A stretch of 64,000 nt of DNA from Nonomuraea jabiensis (GTDB lineage Bacteria > Actinomycetota > Actinomycetes > Streptosporangiales > Streptosporangiaceae): the NCBI RefSeq assembly GCF_014204795.1, contig NZ_JACHMB010000001.1:7328501-7392500 (forward strand). Direction: 5' to 3'. Below the pieces are notes generated by a model, which worked only from the letters and a program-made list of their open reading frames with translations, did not search any database and was not told where the DNA came from. Below are positions 1-13,192 of the stretch, piece after piece; position 1 is the stretch's first letter; each line of letters opens with the position of its first letter. Position numbers and translations under genes: made by a program.

Positions 1-2
1 TG

Positions 3-998
3 CTGAACTTCGACGACGGCGAGATCTACCTGCGCACGCCCAAGAAGCTCGTCGGGATGACGTACGGCGAGGCGCTGCACGCCTACCAGACCGCCTCCGT
101 CATCGGCCTGCGCCGGCCGACCGGCGTCGTGCTGAACCCGCCCATGGACACCGTCATCAACGCCGACGACCAGGTCGTCGTCATCGCGCACGACGACTCC
201 CACATCCGCCTGGCCGCCGGCAAGCCGTCCCTGGACGAGTCCGCCATCGTCGAGGCGCAGGCGCCGCCCACCGAGCCCGAGCGCACGCTCCTGCTCAACT
301 GGAACGGCCGGGCCGAGCAGATCGTCCGCTACCTCGACGGCTACGTGGCCCCCGGCTCGGTGCTGGAGATCGCCGCCGACCACCCCAAGGCCGGCACCGG
401 CCTGGCGGGCCTGCGCAACCTCACCGTGAACGTCAAGGACTGCGACACCACCGACAGGTACGCCCTGGAGTCGCTCGGCGTCGGCCTCTTCCAGCACGTC
501 ATCGTGCTCTCCGACGACCGCTTCGCCCCCCACCACGCCGACACCCGCACGCTCATGACGCTGCTCCAGCTCCGCGACATGCAGAGCACCCTCGGCGAGC
601 ACTACTCGATCGTCAGCGAGATGCACGACGAGAACAACCGGGCCCTGGCCGAGGTCACCGAGGCCGACGACATCGTGATCAGCGACACCGTCATCGGCCT
701 GCTGCTCGCCCAGCTCGCCGAGAACCGGCACCTGGCGGACGTGTTCGGCTACCTGTTCGACTCGCGCGGCTCGGAGATCTACCCCCGGCCCGCCGCCTCC
801 TACGTCAAGACGGGGACGCGCGTGCACTTCGCCACGGTCGTGGAGTCGGCCAGGCGCAGGGGCGAGACCGCCATCGGCTACCGCAACGCGCTGGCGCGCA
901 ACGACCCGCCGCACTACGGCATCGTCCTCAACCCCGACAAGTCCGAGCCCATCGTCCTGAACAAGGGCGACTCGGTGATCGTCCTCGCCGAGCGCTGA
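3..998 (+). CDS. CASTOR/POLLUX-like ion-channel protein with TrkA-type nucleotide-binding domains (5' end missing)
   Basis: The reading frame is open from the window edge, so the start and any membrane segments lie upstream. The visible 332 residues are the cytosolic part. They contain a segment of the type FDDGEIY...GMTYGEAL, seen in CASTOR/POLLUX/SYM8-like channel proteins, followed by a second Rossmann-like RCK/TrkA-N region (LLLNWNGRAEQIVRYLDGY). The C-terminus ends with GDSVIVLAER, typical of TrkA-C/RCK tails. In this family the soluble domains gate a cation channel in response to ligands. An in-frame ATG at 57 is only an internal Met, because codons upstream (NFDDGEIYLRTPKKLVG) fit the family. 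The stop is 18 bp before mtnA. Family assignment is fairly sure; the ion carried cannot be read from this fragment. Confidence 0.72.
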   Translation: MNFDDGEIYLRTPKKLVGMTYGEALHAYQTASVIGLRRPTGVVLNPPMDTVINADDQVVVIAHDDSHIRLAAGKPSLDESAIVEAQAPPTEPERTLLLNWNGRAEQIVRYLDGYVAPGSVLEIAADHPKAGTGLAGLRNLTVNVKDCDTTDRYALESLGVGLFQHVIVLSDDRFAPHHADTRTLMTLLQLRDMQSTLGEHYSIVSEMHDENNRALAEVTEADDIVISDTVIGLLLAQLAENRHLADVFGYLFDSRGSEIYPRPAASYVKTGTRVHFATVVESARRRGETAIGYRNALARNDPPHYGIVLNPDKSEPIVLNKGDSVIVLAER

Positions 999-1016
999 AA
1001 ACGTACAGTTTGCCGT

Positions 1017-1955
<939 letters not shown>

Positions 1956-2036
1956 GTCAAATCACCCAACTTCAGGACCTGTCCGCATGCTCCGCGTTAC
2001 GCTCGGTGGTCTCGACAGCGACTCTCGGAGCTCACC

Positions 2037-3740
2037 GTGGCCATCGACCTGGTGTTACGCAAAGACTGGAACGCCCGCCCGCCGCGCGGCGACTACACGC
2101 AGCTCGACTCCACCAAGGGAGTGAAGGTCCACTACACGGGCGGCAGGGTCGACCCCGGCATCGTCTCCGACCACAGCGGCTGCGTCGCGCTGGTGCGGTC
2201 GATCCAGGGGTTCCACATGGACGACAACGGCTGGATCGACATCGGCTACTGCGTCGACGAGGAGACCGAGCTTCTCACCCGGCAGGGCTGGAAGTCGTAC
2301 CGGGACCTGCGCGCGGGCGACGTCGCGCTCACGCTCGACCATGACACGGGCATGTCCGAATGGCAGCCCGTGCTGGAGGTGTGCGTGTTCCCCGCGATGG
2401 AGCGGGAGATGATCCGGATGGAGGGGCCCGCCCACTCCTCCCTGACCACCCCGCATCACCGCTGGCCGGTGGAGCGCCAGGCGGGGCAGGACACGCGGCG
2501 CCTGTGGGTGACCACCGAGACCATCGGTCACCGGGACCGCATCCCGGTCGCGGCGCCCTGCGCCGACCTGCCGGCCGAGCCGAAATGGTCGGACGCCTTC
2601 GTGGAGCTGGTCGCGTGGTTCGCGGCCGAGGGCGCGTCGGGTGCGAGCGGCGTCGCGATCCACCGGTCCCGGCGGGACCCGGCACATCTCATGCGCATCC
2701 GCGCCGCGCTCCACAAGGTCTTCGGCCCTCCTGCCGCGGGCGCGTCCCGCTGGAGGGAGACGGCCAGGGACGATCTCGTCGAGTTCCGGCTCCCGGCCGA
2801 GGCGGGGCGGCAGCTGGCCGAGGTGGCGCCCGGCAGGGTGCCGGGGTACGAGTTCCTCCTGTCGCTGTCCCGGGCCCAGCTCGCCCTGTTCCTGGAGACC
2901 TCCCTGACGGCGGGCGACGCCGGGCGCGACAGGCTCGCCCGCGAGGATCGGGCGGCGGCGGAGGCGTACATGTTCGCGGCGCTGCTGGCGGGGTCGGGAG
3001 CGGCGATGAGCCGCCTGCCCGAGACGGGCATGTGGCTGACCACGATCCGGCGCCAGCACTCCGTCGTGCCCAGACCTGCCCTCAGGATCCGGAGGGAGAC
3101 CTACCGCGGCCGGATCTGGTGCCCCCGGACCGAGAACCAGAGCTGGCTGGCCCGCCGGGAGGGGACCGTCTACTTCACCGGCAACACCATGGTCGCCTGT
3201 CCGCACCGCAAGGTGTTCGAGGGGCGCGGGCCGCACCACCTGCCCGCCGCCAACGGGCCGGGGCTCAACGCCGGCCACTACGCGGTGCTGGGGCTCGTCG
3301 GCAACGCGGGGCTCGTCCAGCCGACCGACGGGGTGCTGCACGCGATCCTGGACGCGATCCAGTACCTGCGCGACAAGGGCCGCGCGGGCACGGAGATCAA
3401 GGGGCACCGTGACGGCTACTCGACCGACTGCCCCGGCGACCCGCTCTACGACTGGATCCGCCGGGGCGCGCCCCGGCCGGGCGGGCCCCCGCCCACGGAG
3501 CCGGCCGCGCCGCCGTTCCCCGGGCGGCTGCTGAAGTATCCGCCGGTCATGCACGGCGAGGACGTGCGCACCTGGCAGGCGCAGATGAAGAGGCGCGGCT
3601 TCGACCTGGCCGTGGACGGGGCGTACGGCGCCGGGTCCCGCGAGGTATGCCGCAGGTTCCAGCGGCGGCAGGGCATTGAGGACGACGGGGTCGTGGGCCC
3701 CTTGACGTGGCGGCTGACGTGGGAGGCGCCCGCGTCCTGA
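2037..3740 (+). CDS. N-acetylmuramoyl-L-alanine amidase (Amidase_2/PGRP fold) with peptidoglycan-binding domain, interrupted in frame by an intein
   Basis: The 567-residue precursor consists of a split amidase domain, a 312-residue intein (residues 72-383) and a C-terminal PG_binding_1 domain (about 500-562, RTWQAQMKRRG...VDGAYG...FQRRQG). The mature spliced enzyme would be 255 residues. Zinc ligands typical of the T7-lysozyme/PGRP fold appear on both sides of the intein: His32 in VHYTGG, then His457 and Cys465 in GHRDGYSTDCPGD. The extein joint would read DIGY-TMVACPHR, the conserved strand carrying the catalytic-site Tyr. Start is a GTG with GGAG at 2027-2030. No signal peptide is visible, so export or a lytic role is uncertain. 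Splicing is inferred, not shown; without it the active site would be broken. Confidence 0.9.
   Translation: MAIDLVLRKDWNARPPRGDYTQLDSTKGVKVHYTGGRVDPGIVSDHSGCVALVRSIQGFHMDDNGWIDIGYCVDEETELLTRQGWKSYRDLRAGDVALTLDHDTGMSEWQPVLEVCVFPAMEREMIRMEGPAHSSLTTPHHRWPVERQAGQDTRRLWVTTETIGHRDRIPVAAPCADLPAEPKWSDAFVELVAWFAAEGASGASGVAIHRSRRDPAHLMRIRAALHKVFGPPAAGASRWRETARDDLVEFRLPAEAGRQLAEVAPGRVPGYEFLLSLSRAQLALFLETSLTAGDAGRDRLAREDRAAAEAYMFAALLAGSGAAMSRLPETGMWLTTIRRQHSVVPRPALRIRRETYRGRIWCPRTENQSWLARREGTVYFTGNTMVACPHRKVFEGRGPHHLPAANGPGLNAGHYAVLGLVGNAGLVQPTDGVLHAILDAIQYLRDKGRAGTEIKGHRDGYSTDCPGDPLYDWIRRGAPRPGGPPPTEPAAPPFPGRLLKYPPVMHGEDVRTWQAQMKRRGFDLAVDGAYGAGSREVCRRFQRRQGIEDDGVVGPLTWRLTWEAPAS
2250..3185 (+). other. 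Intein with degenerate LAGLIDADG-like centre, inserted in the amidase active-site motif
   Basis: The 936-bp insert encodes 312 residues starting with Cys72 (CVDEETELLTRQGW, splicing block A) and a GDVALTLD strand typical of Hint domains. Block B follows as TTPHH (137-141). The C-terminal splicing region is RGRIWCP...WLARREGTVYFTGN, ending in Asn383, with Thr384 as the +1 extein nucleophile. The penultimate residue is Gly instead of the usual His, a variant I recall from phage-type inteins. The middle has two helices resembling LAGLIDADG motifs (about 188-200, FVELVAWFAAEG, and 280-294, RAQLALFLETSLTAGD), but acidic residues are poorly kept, so homing activity is doubtful. Base composition matches the host. 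Confidence 0.87.
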
Positions 3741-3794
3741 ATCTGGGGTGGATCGGGGGGTGGCGACACACCCGAGCCTGGGGTGGACCCGGGG

Positions 3795-3824
3795 TTACCG
3801 CGCCTCCGGAGCTCCGCCTAGTAT
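3795..3824 (+). promoter_or_regulatory. Candidate promoter giving a leaderless mutA transcript
   Basis: A TTACCG hexamer at 3795-3800 and a TAGTAT hexamer at 3819-3824 are separated by 18 bases. The -10-like element ends six bases before the mutA ATG at 3831, and no Shine-Dalgarno lies between, so transcription would start at or next to the initiation codon. This is a pattern match only. Confidence 0.45.
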
Positions 3825-3830
3825 CCGACC

Positions 3831-5629
3831 ATGGAACTGGCCACGGGGTTCGAGTCCATCTCGCGAGACGGCTGGCGGGCGCTGGCGGTCGAGGTTCTGC
3901 GCAAGTCGGGCATCGAGACGGAGTCGCCGGAGGAGGCGCTGTCCACCGCCACCTACGACGGGGTGACGGTCGCGCCGCTCTACGACCTGGACGACCTGCC
4001 CGGCGATCCCGGGCTGCCCGGCGAGGCGCCGTACGTGCGCGGGGCCCGCGGCACTCCCGGCTGGGACGTGCGCCAGCGGCACGCCGTGGCCGACCCCGAG
4101 GCGGTGCTGGCCGACCTGGAGAACGGGGTCACCTCGCTGTGGCTCGTCGTCGGGGACGGCGCGATCCCGGTGGACGCGCTGGAGGACGTGCTCAAGGACG
4201 TCTACCTCGATCTGGCGCCGGTCGTGCTGGAAGGGGGGGACCGGGTACGGGAGGCCGCCGAGGTCCTGTTCGGGCGCGGGAGCGGGGTGCGGGGCAACCT
4301 GGGCGCCTCCGCGGTGGACGGGCCGGGGCTGGAGCTGGCCCGGCGCTGCGTCGACGGGTTCCCCGGGCTCGGGGCCGTCACCGTGGACGCCACCCCGTAC
4401 CACGACGCGGGCGGCAGCGACGCCGAGGAGCTGGGCTGCTCGATCGCCCGGGGCGTCGCCGAGCTGCGGGCGCTCACGGACGGCGGGCTCTCTGTTGAGC
4501 AAGCGCTAGGGCAGATCGAGTTCCGGTACGCCGCCACCGCCGACCAGTTCGCCACCATCGCCAAATTGCGCGCGGCCCGCCGGCTGTGGGCCAGGGTCGC
4601 CGAGGTGTGCGGCGTCACAGGAGGGTCCGCCGCAGGGTCCGCCGCAGGGTCCGCCGCAGGGTCCGCCGGAGGGTCCGCCGCAGGGACCGCCGGGCACGGT
4701 GGCCAGCGGCAGCACGCGGTGACCAGCTCGGCCATGATGACCGCCCGCGACCCCTGGGTGAACATGTTGCGCACCACCCTGGCCTGCTTCGCCGCCGGCG
4801 TCGGCGGCGCGGAGGCGGTCACGGTGCAGCCATTCGACGCCTGCCTCGGGCTGCCGGACGCCTTCTCGCGGCGCATCGCCCGCAACACGCAGGCGCTGCT
4901 GCTGGAGGAGTCGGGCCTCGGGCGCGTCATCGACCCCGCCGGCGGCTCCTGGTACGTCGAGCGCCGCACCGCCGACCTCGCCGAACGCGCGTGGGCCTGG
5001 TTCCAGGAGATCGAGGCGGCGGGCGGAATCACCCGGGCGGCCGGGCTCGTCTCCGACCGGATCGCCGCCACCCGCGCCCGCCGCGCCGACGACATCGCCC
5101 ACCGCCGCCTGCCCATCACGGGCGTGAGCGAGTTCCCCAACGTGCACGAGAAGCCGGTACGCCCGCCCACCCCGGCGCCGGCCGCCCCCGAGACGGGCGG
5201 CCTGCCCCGGATCCGCTACGCCGAGGAGTTCGAGGCCCTGCGCGACCTGGCCGACGCGCAGCCCGAGCGGCCCACGGTGTTCCTCGCGACCATCGGGCCC
5301 GTGGCCGCCCACACCGCGCGGGCCGCGTTCGCCGCCAACCTGTTCCAGGCGGGCGGGCTGGACACCGAGACCGCCGGTCCCGGGGCCGATCCCGAGCAGA
5401 TCGCCACCGCGTTCGCCGTCAGCGGCGCCTCCGTCGCCTGCCTGTGCTCGACCGACAAGCTCTACGCCCAGCACGCCGCCGCCGTCGCCACCGCACTGCG
5501 CAAGGCCGGTGCGAGGAAAGTCTGGCTGGCGGGGAAGGGGGAGTACGAAGGCGTGGACGGAAACCTCTACGCGGGCTGCGACGCGCTGGCCGTGCTCCGC
5601 GAGACGTTCGACGACCTGGAGGTGACCCG

Positions 5630-5633
<4 letters not shown>
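3831..5633 (+). CDS. mutA: Methylmalonyl-CoA mutase small (beta) subunit
   Basis: This 600-residue protein is the non-catalytic partner of MutB in the adenosylcobalamin-dependent interconversion of methylmalonyl-CoA and succinyl-CoA, used in propionate breakdown and in polyketide precursor supply. It shows the degenerate TIM-barrel signature of small subunits (APLYDLDDLPG, FRYAATADQFATIAKLRAARRLW, DPWVNMLRTTLACFAAGVGGAEAVTV split over adjoining segments) and RNTQALLLEESGLGRVIDPAGGSWYVE. The C-terminal domain lacks the DxHxxG cobalamin motif, as expected for this subunit. An unusual run of Gly-Ser-Ala-Ala units (residues 265-288) sits just after the RRLWARVAEVCG helix. The stop overlaps the mutB start (ATGA), so the two are translated together. 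Confidence 0.95.
4623..4694 (+). repeat. Six tandem copies of a 12-nt unit inside mutA (Gly-Ser-Ala-Ala repeats)
   Basis: The unit gggtccgccgca occurs six times head to tail (two copies vary by one base, the last by two). The period is four codons, so copy-number changes keep the frame. It encodes (GSAA)-type repeats, residues 265-288 of the small subunit. Confidence 0.93.
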
Positions 5634-9831
<4,198 letters not shown>

Positions 9832-9873
9832 GAGGGGAGTGACTCCTGTGACGGCTGAGGTTAGAACTCCAGC

Positions 9874-9903
9874 ACCCTACTGGCAAATGTCAAGACTTGT
9901 CAG
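9874..9903 (-). promoter_or_regulatory. Candidate promoter for the Ser/Thr kinase gene
   Basis: On the minus strand CTGACA (9903-9898) and TAGGGT (9879-9874) are spaced by 18 bases, about 43 bp upstream of the kinase ATG. The element lies within the 111-bp region shared with the divergent meaB gene. Confidence 0.45.
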
Positions 9904-9942
9904 AGCTTAGGCTGATCAACTGGGAAGAAAGGGGTAAGCCGG

Positions 9943-10902
9943 GTGCACTCGCTGGAGGACTACGCCCGAGGCGTACGGGCCGGATCCCGCACGTGGATCG
10001 CCCGCGCGATCACGCTGGTCGAGTCGACCAGGCCCGACCACAACGTCCTCGCGCAGCGCCTGCTCGTCGAGCTCACCCCGCTGTCCGGCCACGCGCGCCG
10101 GATCGGGATCTCCGGCGTGCCCGGCGTGGGGAAGTCCACGTTCATCGACGCGCTCGGGACGATGCTGACCGCGCAGGGCCACAAGGTGGCGGTGCTGGCC
10201 GTCGACCCCTCCTCCACCAGGACGGGCGGCAGCATCCTCGGCGACAAGACCCGCATGGCCCGCCTGTCGGTCGACCCCGCCGCGTTCATCCGCCCCTCGC
10301 CCACCTCCGGCACCCTGGGCGGCGTCACCAAGGCGACCAGGGAGGCCATGGTCGTCGTGGAGGCCGCCGGCTTCGACGTCGTGCTGGTCGAGACCGTCGG
10401 CGTGGGCCAGTCGGAGACCGCGGTGGCCGACATGGTGGACACGTTCCTGCTGCTCACGCTGGCCCGCACCGGCGATCAGCTCCAGGGCATCAAGAAGGGC
10501 GTGCTGGAGCTCGCGGACGTCATCGCGGTCAACAAGGCCGACGGCGAGCACGAGCTGCCCGCCAGGAAGGCCGCGCGCGAGCTGGCGGGCGCGCTGCGCA
10601 TGCTCCGCTCCGACTCCACGCCGCCGCCGGTGCTCACGTGCAGCGGGCTCACCGGCGACGGGCTGGACAAGCTCTGGCGGCACGTGCTGACCCACCAGGA
10701 GTCGATCGACCTGGCCGCCAAGCGCCGCGGGCAGCAGGTCGGGTGGACCTGGACGCTGGTGCGCGACCGGCTGCTGTCCGAGCTGCGCCACGACCCCGAG
10801 GTGGCGGCGATCACCGAGGAGGTCGAGCGGGAGGTCCTGGCGGGCGAGCTGACCCCCGCGCTCGCGGCCGACCGGCTCCTGTCCGCCTTCAAACGCCCCT
10901 GA
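9943..10902 (+). CDS. meaB: MeaB/ArgK-family GTPase, chaperone of methylmalonyl-CoA mutase
   Basis: The 319-residue G3E P-loop GTPase gates cobalamin loading and protects methylmalonyl-CoA mutase from inactivation. Visible are Walker A GVPGVGKST (58-66), DPSSTRTGGSILGDKTRM, the switch segment RPSPTSGTLGGV, the Walker B-like VETVGVGQSE and the NKAD base-recognition motif. The GTG start is preceded by GAAAGGGG about ten bases upstream. It is separated from mutAB by the oppositely oriented kinase gene, so it has its own promoter region. Family and role are secure. Confidence 0.96.
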   Translation: MHSLEDYARGVRAGSRTWIARAITLVESTRPDHNVLAQRLLVELTPLSGHARRIGISGVPGVGKSTFIDALGTMLTAQGHKVAVLAVDPSSTRTGGSILGDKTRMARLSVDPAAFIRPSPTSGTLGGVTKATREAMVVVEAAGFDVVLVETVGVGQSETAVADMVDTFLLLTLARTGDQLQGIKKGVLELADVIAVNKADGEHELPARKAARELAGALRMLRSDSTPPPVLTCSGLTGDGLDKLWRHVLTHQESIDLAAKRRGQQVGWTWTLVRDRLLSELRHDPEVAAITEEVEREVLAGELTPALAADRLLSAFKRP

Positions 10903-10988
10903 GACGGGAGACGCGCGGCGCACTGGTCTATCCCAAATGGTGGGATTGCTCTTAGAGTCGGCGTCAACACCGTCCAGGAGGTTCAGGC

Positions 10989-12743
10989 ATGGCCAGCATT
11001 CCGTCCCTGCTGCGCGACCGGATCGCGGCGACCCCCGACGCCGAGGCGTACCGATTCCCCTCGGACGACGGCTGGGCCTCGCTGTCGTGGCGCGAGGTGG
11101 GCGAGCGCGTGCGCGGGCTGGCCCTGGGCCTGGCCGGGCTGGGCTCGGGGCCCGGCAAGCGGGTGTCGATCCTCTGCTCGACCCGGGTCGAGTGGATCCT
11201 GGCCGACCTCGCCGTGCTGGCGACCGGGGCGGCCACGACCACGATCTACCCGTCCAACACGGCGGCCGAGTCGGCGTTCGTCATCACCGACTCCGGCAGC
11301 ACGATCGTCATCGCCGAGAACGACGACCAGGTGGCCAAGCTCAGGTCCGTCCAGAAGGAGCTGCCCGACGTCACCCACGTCGTGGTCGTCGACGGCTCGC
11401 CCAGCGACGACGGCTGGGTGGTCACGCTCGACTCCCTCAGCGGTGAGGGCGACTACGACGCCATGGTGGACGCCATCGCCCAGGACGACCTGGCCACCCT
11501 CATCTACACCTCCGGCACCACCGGCCGCCCCAAGGGCGTGGAGCTGACCCACGACAACTGGCTCTACGTCTCCGGGGCCGTCCGCCGGCTCGACCTGCTC
11601 TCCGAGTCCGACCTGCACTTCCTGTGGCTGCCGCTGTCGCACTCGTTCGGCAAGCTGCTGGAGGTCGTCATGATCGACATCGGCGTGCCGACCGCGATCG
11701 ACGGCCGCCTCGACAAGATCGCCGAGAACCTCGGCGTCGTCAGGCCGACGTTCATGGCCGCCGCGCCGCGCATCTTCGAGAAGATCCACAACACGGTCGT
11801 GGCCACCGTGCGCCGCGAGGGCGGGGTCAAGCTACGCATCTTCGACTGGGCGAAGCAGACCGGCATCCGGGTCGTCAGGGCCCGCCAGCGCGGGGCGGAC
11901 ATCCCGGTCACCACCCGGGTCGAGCACGCCGTGGCCGACCGCCTGGTCTTCGCCAAGCTCCGCGACCGGTTCGGCGGCCGGATCCGCTTCTTCATCTCCG
12001 GCGCCGCCCCGCTCTCGCAGGACATCGCCGAGTTCTTCGACGCGGCGGGCCTGACCATCCTGGAGGGGTACGGGCTGACCGAGTCGTCGGCGGGCAGCTT
12101 CCTCAACCGGCAGGAGTCGGTGAAGTTCGGCACGGTCGGGCCGCCGCTGCCCGGCACCGAGGTCCGCATCGCCGACGACGGCGAGGTCCTCATCGGCGGG
12201 CGCGGCATCATGCGCGGCTACCACGGGCTGCCGGAGGAGACGGCCGAGGCGCTGGAGGACGGCTGGCTGCACACCGGCGACATCGGCGAACTCGACGAGG
12301 CCGGGCGGCTGCGCATCACCGACCGCAAGAAGGAGCTGATCAAGACCTCGGGCGGCAAGTACGTCGCGCCCACGTACCTGGAGGGCCGGATCAAGGCGGC
12401 CTGCCCGTACGCGTCGCACGTCTTCGTCCACGGCGACCGGCGCAACTACGTCACGGCGCTGGTCACGCTCGACATGGACGTCGTCAAGCCGTGGGCCGAG
12501 GCCGAGGGGCTGCCGTCCGACCCCGAGGAGCTGCGCGAGCACCCGCGCGTGCGCGAGGAGGTCGGGCGGGCCATCGACCAGGTCAACGCCGACCAGGCCA
12601 GCTACGCCACGGTCAAGAAGTTCGCGATCCTGGCGGAGGACTTCACCGTGGAGACGGGCGAGCTGACGGCCAGCCTCAAGATCAAGCGCAAGGCCGTCGA
12701 GGAGCGCCACGGCAAGACCCTCGACTCCTTCTACGACGGGTGA
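10989..12743 (+). CDS. Long-chain fatty-acyl-CoA synthetase (AMP-forming), FadD15-like
   Basis: The 584-residue ANL-superfamily enzyme activates fatty acids to acyl-CoA via an acyl-adenylate. The AMP-binding P-loop LIYTSGTTGRPKG is at about 171-183; further motifs are FFISGAAPLSQ, EGYGLTESSAG, GWLHTGDIGELDEAGRLRI and the hinge region TDRKKELIKTSGGKYVAP with its Lys. A strong AGGAGG at 10976-10981, seven bases before the ATG, fixes the start. The TGA overlaps the GTG of the thioesterase gene (GTGA), indicating co-translation. It is described as FadD15-like because of the HxxSFGK-type segment after WLPLSH; the chain-length preference is not readable. Confidence 0.94.
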   Translation: MASIPSLLRDRIAATPDAEAYRFPSDDGWASLSWREVGERVRGLALGLAGLGSGPGKRVSILCSTRVEWILADLAVLATGAATTTIYPSNTAAESAFVITDSGSTIVIAENDDQVAKLRSVQKELPDVTHVVVVDGSPSDDGWVVTLDSLSGEGDYDAMVDAIAQDDLATLIYTSGTTGRPKGVELTHDNWLYVSGAVRRLDLLSESDLHFLWLPLSHSFGKLLEVVMIDIGVPTAIDGRLDKIAENLGVVRPTFMAAAPRIFEKIHNTVVATVRREGGVKLRIFDWAKQTGIRVVRARQRGADIPVTTRVEHAVADRLVFAKLRDRFGGRIRFFISGAAPLSQDIAEFFDAAGLTILEGYGLTESSAGSFLNRQESVKFGTVGPPLPGTEVRIADDGEVLIGGRGIMRGYHGLPEETAEALEDGWLHTGDIGELDEAGRLRITDRKKELIKTSGGKYVAPTYLEGRIKAACPYASHVFVHGDRRNYVTALVTLDMDVVKPWAEAEGLPSDPEELREHPRVREEVGRAIDQVNADQASYATVKKFAILAEDFTVETGELTASLKIKRKAVEERHGKTLDSFYDG

Positions 12744-13192
12744 GCGGTCCCGCCGTGCTCTCCCACCTGCCGGTGCGGCCGAGGCACTGCGACGCCCAGG
12801 CCATGATGCACGCCTCCCGGTACTACGAGTACATCGAGGACGCGTTCCTCGACTGGCTCGGGGCCCGCGGCGGTTACGACCGGCTCCGGCGGGAGGGCGC
12901 CGACCTGGTGGTCAAGGCGAGCAGGTGCGAGCACCACGCGCCCGCCCGCCTCGGCGACGTGCTGGCCGTGGAGAGCGCGCCGGCCAGGGTCGGCACCACG
13001 TCGATCACGATGACGTTCACGATGCGGCGCGGGGACGAGCTGGTGGCCGTCGGGACGGTCACGTACGTGTGCGTCCGCGACGGCCGCTCCGCCCCCCTGC
13101 CGGCGTTCCTCACAGGACCCGCTTCGCCCCCGGCAGCGACCGCACCAGGTACGCCAGCCCCCAGCACAGCGGCAGCGCCACCACCAGCATGA
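12740..13192 (+). CDS. Acyl-CoA thioesterase, 4-hydroxybenzoyl-CoA thioesterase/YbgC-like hot-dog protein
   Basis: This 150-residue protein has the hot-dog thioesterase signature RPRHCDAQAMMHASRYYEYIEDAF, with Asp in the usual catalytic position (written here only as the family pattern; it spans residues 14-37), followed by the strands KASRCEHHAPARLGDVL and VGTVTYVCVR. The hot-dog domain ends near residue 123; the last 27 residues are Pro/Ala/Thr-rich and are read from DNA that is antisense to the 3' end of the acyltransferase gene (83-bp overlap). The GTG start overlaps the fadD-type stop, so acyl-CoA formation and hydrolysis are made from one message. The substrate is unknown. Confidence 0.82.
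   Translation: MSGPAVLSHLPVRPRHCDAQAMMHASRYYEYIEDAFLDWLGARGGYDRLRREGADLVVKASRCEHHAPARLGDVLAVESAPARVGTTSITMTFTMRRGDELVAVGTVTYVCVRDGRSAPLPAFLTGPASPPAATAPGTPAPSTAAAPPPA

Noticed and set aside
2055..3554. A 499-codon minus-strand frame opposite the amidase
   Set aside because: It mirrors the coding strand of the intein-bearing amidase and has the Arg/Pro/Gly bias of high-GC antisense frames.
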